A stretch of 64,000 bases of DNA from Marinobacter aromaticivorans (GCF_002806975.1 NZ_NIHD01000003.1:62001-126000), one strand, 5' to 3'. Counted from the stretch's first letter, positions 8,562-17,665 are shown. Program-made: numbers and translations. The notes: generated by a model from the letters alone, not told the origin.

Positions 8562-10289
8562 ATGGATGAGCCCGGAGCGGAAAATGGCCCCCTCAAAATC
8601 CTGATTGCTGATGACAGCGACAGTGACCGCCTGATTCTGAAAACGTTGCTGAAAGGTCTTGGCCACGATGTACTTGATGCCGCCAATGGTCGCGACGCCG
8701 TCAGACTTTTTCAATCCGGAGCACCGGATATTGTGATGCTGGATGCCCTTATGCCCGCCATGGATGGTATGGAGGCCGCCCGGCAAATCAAACGGCTGGC
8801 GGGTGAGCGGATGGTGCCGGTTATCTTTGTTACCTCCCTGACAGAAGCCGGTGACCTGGCTCAATGCCTTGAGGCGGGAGGGGACGGGTTTCTGAGCAAA
8901 CCCTATAACCGGCTGATGATCAAAGCCAAGATCAGCGCCTTTAACCGGATGCGCCTTCTGCACCAGGCATTGTCACGCCAGCGAGACGCCATGCGTGAGC
9001 GTAACCGGCAATTGCTGGAAGAACAGCATGTGGCCCGGCGGGTTTTCGACAATATCGCCCACACCGGGTGCCTGGATGCTGCCAACATTCGCTACCACGC
9101 GTCTCCCCTTTCGGTTTTCAGTGGCGATGTACTCTTTGCCTCGCCACGCCCTGCCGGGGGCATGCTTGTTTTTGCGGGAGACTTTACCGGCCATGGATTG
9201 CCTGCGGCCATTGGTGCCATGCCCGTGGCAGAGACCTTTTACGGCATGGCCGGTAAAGGTTTTGACGGTTCCGATATTCTTCGGGAAATTAACCAGAAAC
9301 TCGCGCGCATACTGCCTAAAGACATGTTCTGCTGCGGTGTGATGGTTGAGGCTGATTTTGCGTTTAACCAGCTGAGAATCTGGAACGGAGGCCTGCCGGA
9401 TGGCTGGCTGGTGCGTTCGTCCACTGAGCGTTACAGCCTGCCTTCTTTGCATTTACCCCTGGGCATTCTTGGCGCTGATCAGTTCAAGGCGGAAATGGAC
9501 GTTGTCAGAACCCGCCCCGGTGACCGCTTGTTGCTGATGACTGATGGCGTGCTGGAGTGTTCTGATGCGGCGGGGAACCTTTTTGGCGAAGAGGGTGTGC
9601 GCCTCGCTCTTGAAAATGCCGGCAATGAAGGGCATCCGTTCGATGCGCTCATGAGAGGAATAGAACAGTTCACCGGGCAACTGAACTTTGGCGACGATCT
9701 GACCCTGTTCTGCCTGGAAATGATTGATGAAGCCGGGCTGGCTGTTTTACCGGATGCCCTGGAGCCTTCTTCCCTTGCCGGCCCGACAGAATGGACCTGC
9801 GAGTATGAAGTCCGTGAGCGCACGCTGGGGGAGTTCAGCCCTTTGCCGCTTTTGTTCCACATCTGCATGGAAGTGCCCGGGCTCAGGCGTAAAAGCGGAG
9901 AAATTTATACGCTGCTGTCTGAGCTGTACAATAATGCGCTGGAGCACGGCGTACTTGAGTTGCCGTCTGAATGGAAATATACGCAAGCTGGCTTCGACCG
10001 TTATTACGAAGAGCGCACTGTTCGCCTGGGCCGTGTGGGCGGGCATTATATCCGCTTCCGTTTCCACCACAAACCTGTGGGGCCGGGTGGGCGCCTGCAT
10101 GTTGTTTGCGAAGACAGTGGCTCAGGGTTCGACTTCCGCAATCATCCGGCTTTGCAGTCTGCGGCGGTTGCCCATAGCGGCCCTCGCTACGGCGGGCGAG
10201 GGCTTGTGCTGTTAAAACGGTTGGCGGAATCTGTCAGATACTACGGGGAGGGAAACCGGGTGGAAGTTGTATACGAATGGTGCCCCTGA
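8562..10289 (+). CDS. hsbR: Response regulator with PP2C phosphatase and RsbW-like kinase domains, HsbR-like
   Basis: This 575-residue protein has three modules. A receiver domain (about 11-130) has Asp61 in DIVMLDALMPAMDG. A SpoIIE/PP2C-type serine phosphatase domain (about 180-390) contains the metal-binding motif DFTGHGLPAAIG and LLLMTDGVLE. A C-terminal HATPase/serine-kinase domain shows an N-box (LLSELYNNALEHG), EDSGSGFDF and GRGLVLLKRL. In P. aeruginosa HsbR receives phosphate from HptB and acts as kinase or phosphatase on HsbA. It is flanked here by HsbA- and HptB-like genes, which supports the same phosphorelay. Length matches the Pseudomonas protein closely. It starts 24 bases after hsbA. 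Confidence 0.88.
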   Translation: MDEPGAENGPLKILIADDSDSDRLILKTLLKGLGHDVLDAANGRDAVRLFQSGAPDIVMLDALMPAMDGMEAARQIKRLAGERMVPVIFVTSLTEAGDLAQCLEAGGDGFLSKPYNRLMIKAKISAFNRMRLLHQALSRQRDAMRERNRQLLEEQHVARRVFDNIAHTGCLDAANIRYHASPLSVFSGDVLFASPRPAGGMLVFAGDFTGHGLPAAIGAMPVAETFYGMAGKGFDGSDILREINQKLARILPKDMFCCGVMVEADFAFNQLRIWNGGLPDGWLVRSSTERYSLPSLHLPLGILGADQFKAEMDVVRTRPGDRLLLMTDGVLECSDAAGNLFGEEGVRLALENAGNEGHPFDALMRGIEQFTGQLNFGDDLTLFCLEMIDEAGLAVLPDALEPSSLAGPTEWTCEYEVRERTLGEFSPLPLLFHICMEVPGLRRKSGEIYTLLSELYNNALEHGVLELPSEWKYTQAGFDRYYEERTVRLGRVGGHYIRFRFHHKPVGPGGRLHVVCEDSGSGFDFRNHPALQSAAVAHSGPRYGGRGLVLLKRLAESVRYYGEGNRVEVVYEWCP

Positions 10290-10333
10290 AGAGCACCGGG
10301 CAGGTCATTTCAATAGCAACAAGGGAGTTGGTC

Positions 10334-10690
10334 ATGGTTGATACACCACACCTTGATGAAGAAGCTCTGGCCGAGCTTCAGGATGTAATGGAAGACGAGT
10401 TCGGCATATTGATTCAGACGTATCTGAATGATTCGAGAGAGCGGATTGATAATCTTAAAGCAGCCATAAGGGAAGCGGACGCAGACGCTTTTGCCAGGAC
10501 AGCCCATAGCTTCAAGGGTAGTTGCATCAATATCGGAGCTCCCCGCCTTGGAGAACTGTGCCGGGATGCGGAGAAAGCCGGGCTGGAAAACCGTCTGAAC
10601 GATGCGGCTCCAGCACTGGAAGCGATCGAAACCGAGTTTCAGCGGGTGACTCGTGCGCTTGAATCACTCATGGCAGGAGATGCCAGGTAG
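10334..10690 (+). CDS. hptB: Histidine phosphotransfer protein, HptB-like
   Basis: This 118-residue protein is a single Hpt domain with the phosphoacceptor His58 in TAHSFKGSCINIGA. Hpt proteins relay phosphate between hybrid kinases and receiver domains; in P. aeruginosa HptB takes phosphate from several hybrid kinases and passes it to HsbR. The frame extends upstream into the end of hsbR, but the ATG at 10334 is preferred because AGGGAG lies 7 bases before it and the Hpt fold starts just after. It closes the hsbA-hsbR-hptB unit; the next gene, fliK, has its own promoter. Confidence 0.85.
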   Translation: MVDTPHLDEEALAELQDVMEDEFGILIQTYLNDSRERIDNLKAAIREADADAFARTAHSFKGSCINIGAPRLGELCRDAEKAGLENRLNDAAPALEAIETEFQRVTRALESLMAGDAR

Positions 10691-10716
10691 CTTTCAAGTG
10701 CATTGCATGGGGGTGC

Positions 10717-10732
10717 TGGCATTGCTTTTGCA
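10717..10732 (+). promoter_or_regulatory. Sigma-54 promoter of fliK
   Basis: TGGCATTGCTTTTGCA matches the -24/-12 consensus nearly perfectly: TGGCA, then TTGCA, with GG and GC 10 bases apart. It lies 83 bases before the fliK ATG in the 124-base gap after hptB. This marks fliK as the start of a new RpoN-dependent unit rather than a continuation of the hsb genes. Confidence 0.85.
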
Positions 10733-10814
10733 ACTGTTCGGGAAACCGCCTTTGAAATGGCCCCGAAACGGGCCGGATCAGGCGCCTTGCAATTAAAAGC
10801 GGCAAGAGGTTGCC

Positions 10815-11993
10815 ATGGCACAGATGGTTCTCCCCAATACTCCTGCTCCCGGGATGCAGAGCGATGCTGGTTCTTCAAAAGTCGGTTCTGGCCGTGACTC
10901 CCGGGACAGTGGCTCCGGCGAAACCCGGTACCAGGCTGTCTCCCGTGCGGAGCAGAAGCGCCTTGATCGCCAGCAATCCGGGCGCAGTGATGAACCCCGG
11001 GATACGCGACAAGCGGGCTCGGATAACCCGAATAAAGCAGACGCCACACAGGCATCAAACCAGGTTGATCGAAACCGGAAAACCGGTGACCCGGGTGAGG
11101 GCGGTAACCCGGTTTCCGCCAGTGAAGACAGCGTCGCAGGCACAGAGACTGCTGGCGAAACCGCAGCGCCCTTGCCCGATATGGAGGCTGTCACAACGCC
11201 TGTAACCTTTACAGAATTGCAGGCGCTTTTGTTACCTGCAAACGGACAAACGGCCACAGCAGTCAGTAATCCTGGCGTCTCGGTGAATGGCCAGCCGATC
11301 AATCAGGCCGCCGGGTTGTTTGCCGGGCAGCCCGGACAAACTTCTCCGGGCATTAGTGGAGGGTTGACAGCGGGCCTCCAGATGGCCGATGGCCCGGTGC
11401 CGCTGGCCGGGGAAAAAACACTGGCTACGGACCCCGCCCGCCTTCTGACCGGCACCCGGTTTGAATCGGCGCTGGAGGTGGCCGCCCAGCAAAGCGCTAC
11501 CGCAACCGGTAAAATGCTGACAGAGGCTCAGGCGCCCTTGCGAGGCTACGCAACATCAATCGATGTGCCCGTAAATCACGCAGAGTGGGGCGACAAGCTG
11601 ATGGGCAAGCTCAGCTGGCTGACAGCCAAAAACCTGTCGATGGCCGAAATTCACCTGACTCCGCCGGACATGGGCCCCATGGAGGTGCGGGTTCGCGTTC
11701 AGAATGACCAGGCCAACATCACCGTGCACACAGCCAACCCTGTGGTGAGGGACCAGCTGGAACTGCATTCCCACCGGCTCAGGGATATGCTGGGAGAGCA
11801 GGGCCTTGCTCTCGCCCAGTTTGATGTTTCCGACAACCCCGGCCATCAGCACGGCGAGCAGGGTGGGGAACAGGGAGAGGCTGCCTTCGCCGGTTCAGGC
11901 GCCAGGGGCACAGTTCTCGACAATGGCGGTGATGAGATACAAACGGGCAGTCTTGATCTTGGCTGGAAGGGTACAGTCGATATTTTTGCGTGA
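10815..11993 (+). CDS. fliK: Flagellar hook-length control protein FliK
   Basis: FliK (392 residues) is the secreted ruler that measures hook length and switches FlhB specificity from rod/hook to filament substrates. The first 250 residues are low-complexity, rich in Gly, Ser, Thr and Gln, as usual for the ruler part. The C-terminal switch domain (about 255-350) has the conserved AEIHLTPPDMGPMEVRVRV and VVRDQLELHSHRLRDMLGEQ. A weak GAGG-type site precedes the ATG. It has its own sigma-54 promoter and a GC-rich stem-loop after its stop. A second FliK-like gene lies at 37964-39325 on the other strand. Confidence 0.9.
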   Translation: MAQMVLPNTPAPGMQSDAGSSKVGSGRDSRDSGSGETRYQAVSRAEQKRLDRQQSGRSDEPRDTRQAGSDNPNKADATQASNQVDRNRKTGDPGEGGNPVSASEDSVAGTETAGETAAPLPDMEAVTTPVTFTELQALLLPANGQTATAVSNPGVSVNGQPINQAAGLFAGQPGQTSPGISGGLTAGLQMADGPVPLAGEKTLATDPARLLTGTRFESALEVAAQQSATATGKMLTEAQAPLRGYATSIDVPVNHAEWGDKLMGKLSWLTAKNLSMAEIHLTPPDMGPMEVRVRVQNDQANITVHTANPVVRDQLELHSHRLRDMLGEQGLALAQFDVSDNPGHQHGEQGGEQGEAAFAGSGARGTVLDNGGDEIQTGSLDLGWKGTVDIFA

Positions 11994-11999
11994 ATGCCA

Positions 12000-12023
12000 G
12001 CGCCTGGACCTGGCCACAGGCGC
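12000..12023 (+). terminator. Stem-loop between fliK and fliL, possible terminator
   Basis: A perfect 7-base-pair stem (GCGCCTG with CAGGCGC, 10-base loop) begins 7 bases after the fliK stop. There is no T run after it, so it is not a textbook intrinsic terminator; it could attenuate transcription or protect the fliK mRNA end. Confidence 0.35.
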
Positions 12024-12089
12024 CAATCCGCTTTGCCCATCTCTCCATGCAACGCTAAACTGCGGTCCTGAGCGGAGGTTTGGGGCTTT

Positions 12090-12105
12090 TGGCCCGCCCT
12101 TTGCA
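12090..12105 (+). promoter_or_regulatory. Sigma-54 promoter of the fliL operon
   Basis: TGGCCCGCCCTTTGCA matches TGGC-N7-TTGCA with GG and GC 10 bases apart. It lies 61 bases before the fliL ATG. It probably drives fliLMNOPQR-flhB, a known RpoN-dependent unit in polar flagellates. Confidence 0.85.
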
Positions 12106-12165
12106 GCTAAATTGTGAAAGTCATCGAACAGCACGATCACCGACGGATTTCTGGCGGAAAAGACT

Positions 12166-12675
12166 ATGGCACAAAGCAGCACAGCTGAGGCAGTACCGGC
12201 CAGGAAAGGAAAACTCAAGCTCATTATCCTGATAGCCGTGGCGCTGATCCTGGCAATAGCGCTATCCATTGCAGGCACCCTGTGGTTTCTGGGTGACGGC
12301 ATACCCGGAATGGGCGACGATGTTGCAGGCGAAAATGCGGTGGCGGAAGAAGTGTTTACACCCAGTGTTTACATGGGTATTGAAAAAGCCCTGGTAACAA
12401 CAGTGCAGGGGGAGGGACGCCAGCGATACGCCCAGGTGTATCTGTCCTTTGAGGCGAAGGATCCTCAGGCGCTGACTGCGGCAAAACTGCATTTGCCCCT
12501 GATCCGGAGCCAGCTGGTTACGGTGCTGGGGAGCAGCAGTTTTACCGAGCTGCAAACGCCAGAGGGGCGCGCGGGCCTGGCAGACACCATGCTGGCCACG
12601 GTCAATCAGGTGCTGGAGCAGGAGGGTGAGCCATCCATAAATCGGGTACTGTTCCGGAACTTCGTGGTTCAATAG
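12166..12675 (+). CDS. fliL: Flagellar basal body-associated protein FliL
   Basis: FliL (169 residues) is a single-pass inner-membrane protein that surrounds the stator and raises torque. A short basic cytoplasmic N-terminus (ARKGKLKL) is followed by one membrane helix (IILIAVALILAIALSIAGTL, about 23-43). The periplasmic stomatin-like domain ends with NQVLEQEGEPSINRVLFRNF, close to the family's C-terminal consensus. It stops with TAG. It is the first gene of fliLMNOPQR-flhB. Confidence 0.93.
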   Translation: MAQSSTAEAVPARKGKLKLIILIAVALILAIALSIAGTLWFLGDGIPGMGDDVAGENAVAEEVFTPSVYMGIEKALVTTVQGEGRQRYAQVYLSFEAKDPQALTAAKLHLPLIRSQLVTVLGSSSFTELQTPEGRAGLADTMLATVNQVLEQEGEPSINRVLFRNFVVQ

Positions 12676-12698
12676 GCTTTTCAGCGGCAGGATAAGGT

Positions 12699-13697
12699 AT
12701 GCAGGATTTACTGTCACAGGATGAAATTGATGCGCTCCTTCATGGCGTGGATGAAGGTGACATTGATACCTATGAAGAAAGCGATGAAACCGGTGTAAAG
12801 TCCTACGATCTCGCCAGCCAGGATCGTATTGTCCGGGGCCGGATGCCCACCCTTGAAATGATCAACGAGCGCTTCGCCCGATACACTCGCATCAGCCTGT
12901 TCAATCTTCTGCGCCGTAATGCGGATGTTTCCACCGGCGGCGTACAGATCATGAAATTCGGTGAATACGTTCACACGCTCTACGTGCCCACGAGCCTGAA
13001 TCTTTGCAAAGTGCGCCCGCTTCGGGGCACCTCCCTGTTTGTTCTGGATGCCAAGCTGGTGTTCAAGCTGGTTGACAACTTTTTCGGCGGCGAAGGGCGG
13101 CATGCCAAAATCGAGGGGCGTGAGTTCACGCCAACGGAAAACCGGATTGTACAGATGGTGCTCAATCAGGTTTTTACCGATATGCGGGAAGCCTGGCAGG
13201 CAGTCATCAAAGTGGACTTTGAGTACCTGAATTCCGAAGTAAACCCGGCCATGGCCAATATTGTCAGCCCCAGTGAAGTTGTCGTGGTCAGCACCTTTCA
13301 CATTGAGCTGGACGGCGGCGGGGGTGAGCTGCACTTTGCCTTGCCCTATTCCATGATCGAACCTATCCGGGATGTACTGGATGCCGGCGTGCAAAGCGAC
13401 ATCGACGATGTGGATGAACGCTGGGTGGGCGCGCTACAGGAAGACATCAAAGAAGTGGAAGTACCGGTAAACACCACGGTTTGCAGGCGCCGCATTTCCC
13501 TGCGCGAAGTCGCAAAACTCAAAGCCGGCGATATCATACCGGTAGAAGTGCCCGAATACCTCACAGTAACCGCGAATGGCATTCCGATATACAAGGCAAC
13601 CATGGGAACCCGGGACGGCAAACTGGCGCTGAGAATTCATGAACGGGCAGAGCGCCGAAAAGTGAAAAAACAACTGAAGGTAGAACGTAATGGCTGA
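12699..13697 (+). CDS. fliM: Flagellar motor switch protein FliM
   Basis: FliM (332 residues) is the C-ring protein that binds phosphorylated CheY and reverses rotation. The N-terminus starts with MQDLLSQDEIDALLHGV, the conserved CheY-P-binding peptide with the LSQxEIDALL signature. The middle CheC-like domain follows, and the C-terminal SpoA domain (about 255-325) includes VEVPVNTTVCRRRISLREV. Length and motifs are standard. Its end overlaps fliN by 8 bases. Confidence 0.97.
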   Translation: MQDLLSQDEIDALLHGVDEGDIDTYEESDETGVKSYDLASQDRIVRGRMPTLEMINERFARYTRISLFNLLRRNADVSTGGVQIMKFGEYVHTLYVPTSLNLCKVRPLRGTSLFVLDAKLVFKLVDNFFGGEGRHAKIEGREFTPTENRIVQMVLNQVFTDMREAWQAVIKVDFEYLNSEVNPAMANIVSPSEVVVVSTFHIELDGGGGELHFALPYSMIEPIRDVLDAGVQSDIDDVDERWVGALQEDIKEVEVPVNTTVCRRRISLREVAKLKAGDIIPVEVPEYLTVTANGIPIYKATMGTRDGKLALRIHERAERRKVKKQLKVERNG

Positions 13698-14208
13698 AGA
13701 CAACAAAGATGGTCAGGAGCTGAGCGAGGACGAAAAGCTGGCGGCCGAATGGGAGGCAGCCATGGAAGAGTCCGGTGATGAAAGCTCCGGAGGGTCCCGG
13801 GATGATGAGTGGGCCCGGGCCATGAAAGAGGCGGGAAAGACCGCTGCCGGTGACCGCACGGGAAACAATGCCGACAACAATGTTGTTACCGCGCCCATGG
13901 AAGAGTTTGACGAAGGCGCCACGGGCGGGCAGGGAGACGGGCCAGCACCGGACCTGGACGTGATTCTGGACATTCCTGTCAGCATCTCCATGGAGGTGGG
14001 CAATACCCAGATACCCATCCGCAATCTCCTGCAGCTGAACCAGGGCTCGGTAATTGAATTGGACCGGCTGGCGGGCGAGCCGCTGGATGTGCTGGTGAAC
14101 GGCACGCTCATTGCCCACGGTGAGGTGGTTATGGTGAACGAAAAGTTTGGCATTCGCCTGACCGATGTGATCAGCCCCGGTGAACGCATCAAGCGGTTGC
14201 AGAAATAA
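13690..14208 (+). CDS. fliN: Flagellar motor switch protein FliN
   Basis: FliN (172 residues) forms the base of the C ring and is the docking site for FliH-FliI. The SpoA domain fills the last 80 residues (ILDIPVSISMEVGNTQI and GERIKRLQK). The N-terminal 90 residues are a long acidic extension, which makes the protein about 35 residues longer than the Escherichia coli one. That extension contains a short repeated motif, EWEAAMEE (residues 20-27) and EWARAMKE (40-47). The ATG lies inside the end of fliM, so the two are probably translated together. Confidence 0.95.
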   Translation: MAEDNKDGQELSEDEKLAAEWEAAMEESGDESSGGSRDDEWARAMKEAGKTAAGDRTGNNADNNVVTAPMEEFDEGATGGQGDGPAPDLDVILDIPVSISMEVGNTQIPIRNLLQLNQGSVIELDRLAGEPLDVLVNGTLIAHGEVVMVNEKFGIRLTDVISPGERIKRLQK

Positions 14209-14209
14209 C

Positions 14210-14665
14210 ATGTGGTTAAAAACGACAGCAGCATCATTGCTTGTGCTGGCCACACCCGTGTTTGCGGAGGAGGCAGCGAAAGCCAGGCCAAGCGCTGCAG
14301 CAACCACCGGCGGCAACGCACCGGACACCCTGGGCACATTGCTTAGCCTGGGCGCGGGCCTGCTGGCGGTGATTGCGATTATCTACGGCTGCGCCTGGAT
14401 AATCCGCCGTATGAACGGCATGACCGGAATGAACAACAATGCCATCAAGGTCGTTTCTGTAATGGCCATCGGAGCCCGCGAGCGCATTGCCTTGATTGAA
14501 GTGGGCGGCCAGCAGATCCTTCTGGGGATCACACCATCGGCCATACGCACGCTGCAGGTGTTTGAAGAGCCGGTTGTGGATGCCGGCAGTGGCAACTCCG
14601 GGGATTTTGCCCGGCGCCTGCAAAGTATGATCGGAAAATCCTGGACAGCTCCGAACAAGGAATGA
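14210..14665 (+). CDS. fliO: Flagellar biosynthesis protein FliO
   Basis: FliO (151 residues) is the accessory membrane protein that helps assemble the FliP ring of the export gate. It has an N-terminal signal-like segment ([14 protein letters not shown]) and one further membrane helix ([20 protein letters not shown], about 45-65). A cytoplasmic domain follows with the typical [20 protein letters not shown]. The ATG lies one base after the fliN stop; the frame is open further upstream inside fliN but that part is not family-like. Its TGA overlaps the fliP ATG. Confidence 0.92.
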   Translation: MWLKTTAASLLVLATPVFAEEAAKARPSAAATTGGNAPDTLGTLLSLGAGLLAVIAIIYGCAWIIRRMNGMTGMNNNAIKVVSVMAIGARERIALIEVGGQQILLGITPSAIRTLQVFEEPVVDAGSGNSGDFARRLQSMIGKSWTAPNKE

Positions 14666-15438
14666 ACCGGCCCATGACAGCGGCAACCCCCAAACGACTC
14701 ATTGCAATCCTTGTGGTACTCGCCGGCCTGTTCTGGGCTCCATTGGCGCTGGCGGACCTGCCGGGTATTCCCGCGTTCACGGTTCAGCCGGGTGAAGGTG
14801 AGGGCGTTCAGGAATACTCGGTAACACTGCAGATTCTGGCGCTGATGACAGCGCTGACGTTTCTGCCGGCCATGCTGATGATGATGACGTCCTTCACCCG
14901 CATCATCGTGGTGTTTGCAATCCTGCGCCAGGCCCTGGGCCTGCAGGCTACCCCCTCCAACCAGATACTCCTCGGGCTGGCCCTGTTTCTGAGTATTTTT
15001 ATCATGAAGCCGGTACTGGAAGAAGCTAACCGCGCGGGGTTGCAGCCCTATATGCAGGAGGAAGTGACCTCCCTTGAAGCGGTAGAGCTCGCCAGCGAGC
15101 CCTTCAAGAAGTTCATGCTGGAGCAGACCCGGGAAGATGATCTGGCGTTATTCATGCGTATCGCCGACGTGCAATACGATACAGCCCGGGATGTATCCTT
15201 CTGGATACTCATGCCGGCGTTCGTGACCAGCGAGCTCAAAACCGCGTTCCAGATCGGGTTTATACTGTTTATCCCGTTTCTGATTATCGACATGGTTGTG
15301 GCCAGTGTACTCATGGCCATGGGTATGATGATGCTGTCGCCAATCATCATTTCGCTGCCGTTCAAAATCATGCTGTTTGTTCTGGTAGACGGCTGGGCCC
15401 TGATCATGGGCACACTCGCCGCCAGTTATGGCATATAG
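14662..15438 (+). CDS. fliP: Flagellar export gate protein FliP
   Basis: FliP (258 residues) forms the pentameric core of the type III export channel with FliQ and FliR. It has a cleavable signal peptide ([14 protein letters not shown]), a property particular to FliP. The family signatures follow: [20 protein letters not shown] near the first core helix and [20 protein letters not shown] in the second half. Four membrane segments are visible. It overlaps fliO by 4 bases and ends with TAG ten bases before fliQ. Confidence 0.96.
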   Translation: MNRPMTAATPKRLIAILVVLAGLFWAPLALADLPGIPAFTVQPGEGEGVQEYSVTLQILALMTALTFLPAMLMMMTSFTRIIVVFAILRQALGLQATPSNQILLGLALFLSIFIMKPVLEEANRAGLQPYMQEEVTSLEAVELASEPFKKFMLEQTREDDLALFMRIADVQYDTARDVSFWILMPAFVTSELKTAFQIGFILFIPFLIIDMVVASVLMAMGMMMLSPIIISLPFKIMLFVLVDGWALIMGTLAASYGI

Positions 15439-15447
15439 GAGGAAGCC

Positions 15448-15717
15448 ATGACTCCCGAAACCGTTATCGACATAGTGCGGGAAGCCCTGTGGATGATTGT
15501 GCTACTGGCCTCCGTCATCATTGGCCCCGGGCTGGTGATAGGCCTGGTTGTCAGTACCTTCCAGGCTGCGACACAGATCAACGAACAAACCCTGAGCTTT
15601 CTGCCACGCCTTCTTGTTACGCTCATCGTGATTATTGTCATGGGCCCCTGGATGCTGACCAAACTTCTGGATCATGCGCACCGGCTGATCTCCAGCATTC
15701 CTTTCCTGATCGGCTGA
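15448..15717 (+). CDS. fliQ: Flagellar export gate protein FliQ
   Basis: FliQ (89 residues) is the small two-helix gate subunit. It shows the two membrane hairpin helices (LWMIVLLASVIIGPGLVIGL and LVTLIVIIVMGPWML) and the conserved middle STFQAATQINEQTLSFLP. Length is exactly that of the family. A strong AGGAGG ribosome-binding site lies 5 bases before the ATG. Confidence 0.96.
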   Translation: MTPETVIDIVREALWMIVLLASVIIGPGLVIGLVVSTFQAATQINEQTLSFLPRLLVTLIVIIVMGPWMLTKLLDHAHRLISSIPFLIG

Positions 15718-15720
15718 TTC

Positions 15721-16506
15721 ATGACTCCGGCTGAGTTCAGTGCAGACATACTGGGCCAGTGGGTTGGCCAGCACCTCTGGCCGCTGTTCCGGCTTGCCAG
15801 CTTTCTGATGGTCATACCCATTTTCGGTACCCAGCTGGTGCCGGCCAGGGTTCGGCTGGGGCTGGCGCTGTTGATGACCATCCTGATCGTACCCATGATT
15901 CCGGAAGCGCCCCGGGTTGAAGCCCTGAGTGCTGATGCGGTTGTTATCACATTGCAGCAGATCCTGATCGGCGTAGGCATGGGGTTTGCACTGACTGCGC
16001 TCTGGCAGCTTTTTGTGATTGCCGGCCAGATGATTGCCATGCAGATGGGCCTGGGCTTCGCATCCATGGTTGACCCCGCCAATGGTATCAACGTGCCGGT
16101 GCTGTCGCAGATCTACACGATTACGGTTACCCTGCTGTTTCTGGCCATGAACGGCCATCTGGTAGCGTTTGAAGTGTTCATCGAAAGCTTCCGGACCCTG
16201 CCGGTTGGTATGGAGGGCCTGGGCCAGGTAGGGGTCTGGGAACTGGCCCACAGAATAAGCTGGATGTTCACCTCCGCCATGCTCCTTGCTCTGCCTGCGG
16301 TGACCGCGGTACTTATCGTAAGCATCTCATTCGGCGTAATGACCCGCGCCGCGCCGCAGATGAATATCTTCGCCCTGGGTTTTCCGATTGGCCTGATTTT
16401 TGGATTGTTTGCCATATGGGTGCTGCATGCCAATTTTCTGCCGCACTTTGAAGCCTACACCCGACAAACCTTTGAGTTTATGCGGGGCCTTCAGGGACAA
16501 CCCTGA
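15721..16506 (+). CDS. fliR: Flagellar export gate protein FliR
   Basis: FliR (261 residues) completes the FliPQR export channel and contacts FlhB. It is hydrophobic throughout, with about six membrane segments, and carries the family markers RVRLGLALLMTILIVPMIP, GLGFASMVDPANG and SISFGVMTRAAPQMNIFALG. It begins 3 bases after the fliQ stop and ends 22 bases before flhB. Confidence 0.96.
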   Translation: MTPAEFSADILGQWVGQHLWPLFRLASFLMVIPIFGTQLVPARVRLGLALLMTILIVPMIPEAPRVEALSADAVVITLQQILIGVGMGFALTALWQLFVIAGQMIAMQMGLGFASMVDPANGINVPVLSQIYTITVTLLFLAMNGHLVAFEVFIESFRTLPVGMEGLGQVGVWELAHRISWMFTSAMLLALPAVTAVLIVSISFGVMTRAAPQMNIFALGFPIGLIFGLFAIWVLHANFLPHFEAYTRQTFEFMRGLQGQP

Positions 16507-16528
16507 CCCATGGCCCAAGAGTTAAAAA

Positions 16529-17665
16529 ATGGCTGAAGAAAACGACAACAGTCAGGAAAAAACCGAAGAGGCCACCCCCCGAAGGCTCGAAAAAGCCCGG
16601 GAGGATGGCCAGACTGCCCGCTCAAAAGAGCTGGCTACCATGGCGGTTCTGATCGCCGGTGCCGGTGGCTTGCTGATATTCGGGACCCATCTGGGTGCCT
16701 CACTGGAAGCCATCATGCGTGATAGCTTTGTGCTTGAACGCTCCGCGGTATTCGATACCCGGCACATGAGCATTCAACTGATGGCGGCTGCCAAAGAAGC
16801 AGCCTGGGCGCTCTCGCCCATCCTTGTACTCCTGCTTATAGCCGCCATCGCCGGTTCCATTGGCATAGGCGGTTTACTGTTCAGCGGCAAAGCCATAGCC
16901 CCCAAACTCAATCGCATGGACCCCATCAAAGGCCTGGGCCGGATGTTCTCCACGCGCTCCCTGATAGAACTGGTCAAGGCCATCGCCAAAGTCGGTCTGG
17001 TGATGGCCCTGGCGATTCTCATACTGGACATTCGCACGGAAGACTTGCTGGCCATTGCCGAAGAACCGGCGGTGCCAGCCATGGAACACGTGCTCTGGAC
17101 TCTGGGCTGGAGTTTCTTCCTGCTTGCCTGCGCCACTATCATCATTGCCATGATTGATGTGCCGTTCCAGATTTATGATCACCAGAAAAAACTGAGAATG
17201 ACCAAGCAGGAAGTCAAGGACGAGTACAAGGACACGGAAGGCAAGCCGGAAGTCAAAGGCAAGATCCGCCAGCTCCAGCGCGAAATGGCCCAGCGCCGTA
17301 TGATGCAGGATGTTCCCACGGCGGACGTGGTCATCACCAACCCGACCCATTATGCGGTGGCGCTGAAGTACGATTCAAACTCCATGGCGGCGCCTATGGT
17401 TGTGGCTAAAGGTGCGGATGAAATTGCCTTCAAGATCATGGAAATTGCCCGCGAGCACAAAGTCGAAGTTCTGCGAACGCCGCCGTTAACCCGGGCTGTG
17501 TATCACAATAGCGACATCGGCGACGAAATTCCTGATGGTCTTTACATGGCCATAGCGCAGGTTCTGGCTTACGTGTTTCAGCTGCGGCAGTTCCGCAAGG
17601 GGCGTGGGCCTAAGCCTGGCATGCCTGATTTTCCGATTCCCTCAGATTTGCGGCGGGATATTTGA
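16529..17665 (+). CDS. flhB: Flagellar export switch protein FlhB
   Basis: FlhB (378 residues) controls the change of export specificity through autocleavage in its cytoplasmic domain. The N-terminus has the family opening (QEKTEEATPRRLEKAREDGQ), then four membrane helices. The self-cleavage motif NPTH lies at residues 271-274 in VVITNPTHYAVALKYD, followed by the FlhB-CC domain. It is the last gene of the fliL operon. A separate protein consisting only of the FlhB-CC part is encoded at 37635-37967. Confidence 0.97.
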   Translation: MAEENDNSQEKTEEATPRRLEKAREDGQTARSKELATMAVLIAGAGGLLIFGTHLGASLEAIMRDSFVLERSAVFDTRHMSIQLMAAAKEAAWALSPILVLLLIAAIAGSIGIGGLLFSGKAIAPKLNRMDPIKGLGRMFSTRSLIELVKAIAKVGLVMALAILILDIRTEDLLAIAEEPAVPAMEHVLWTLGWSFFLLACATIIIAMIDVPFQIYDHQKKLRMTKQEVKDEYKDTEGKPEVKGKIRQLQREMAQRRMMQDVPTADVVITNPTHYAVALKYDSNSMAAPMVVAKGADEIAFKIMEIAREHKVEVLRTPPLTRAVYHNSDIGDEIPDGLYMAIAQVLAYVFQLRQFRKGRGPKPGMPDFPIPSDLRRDI

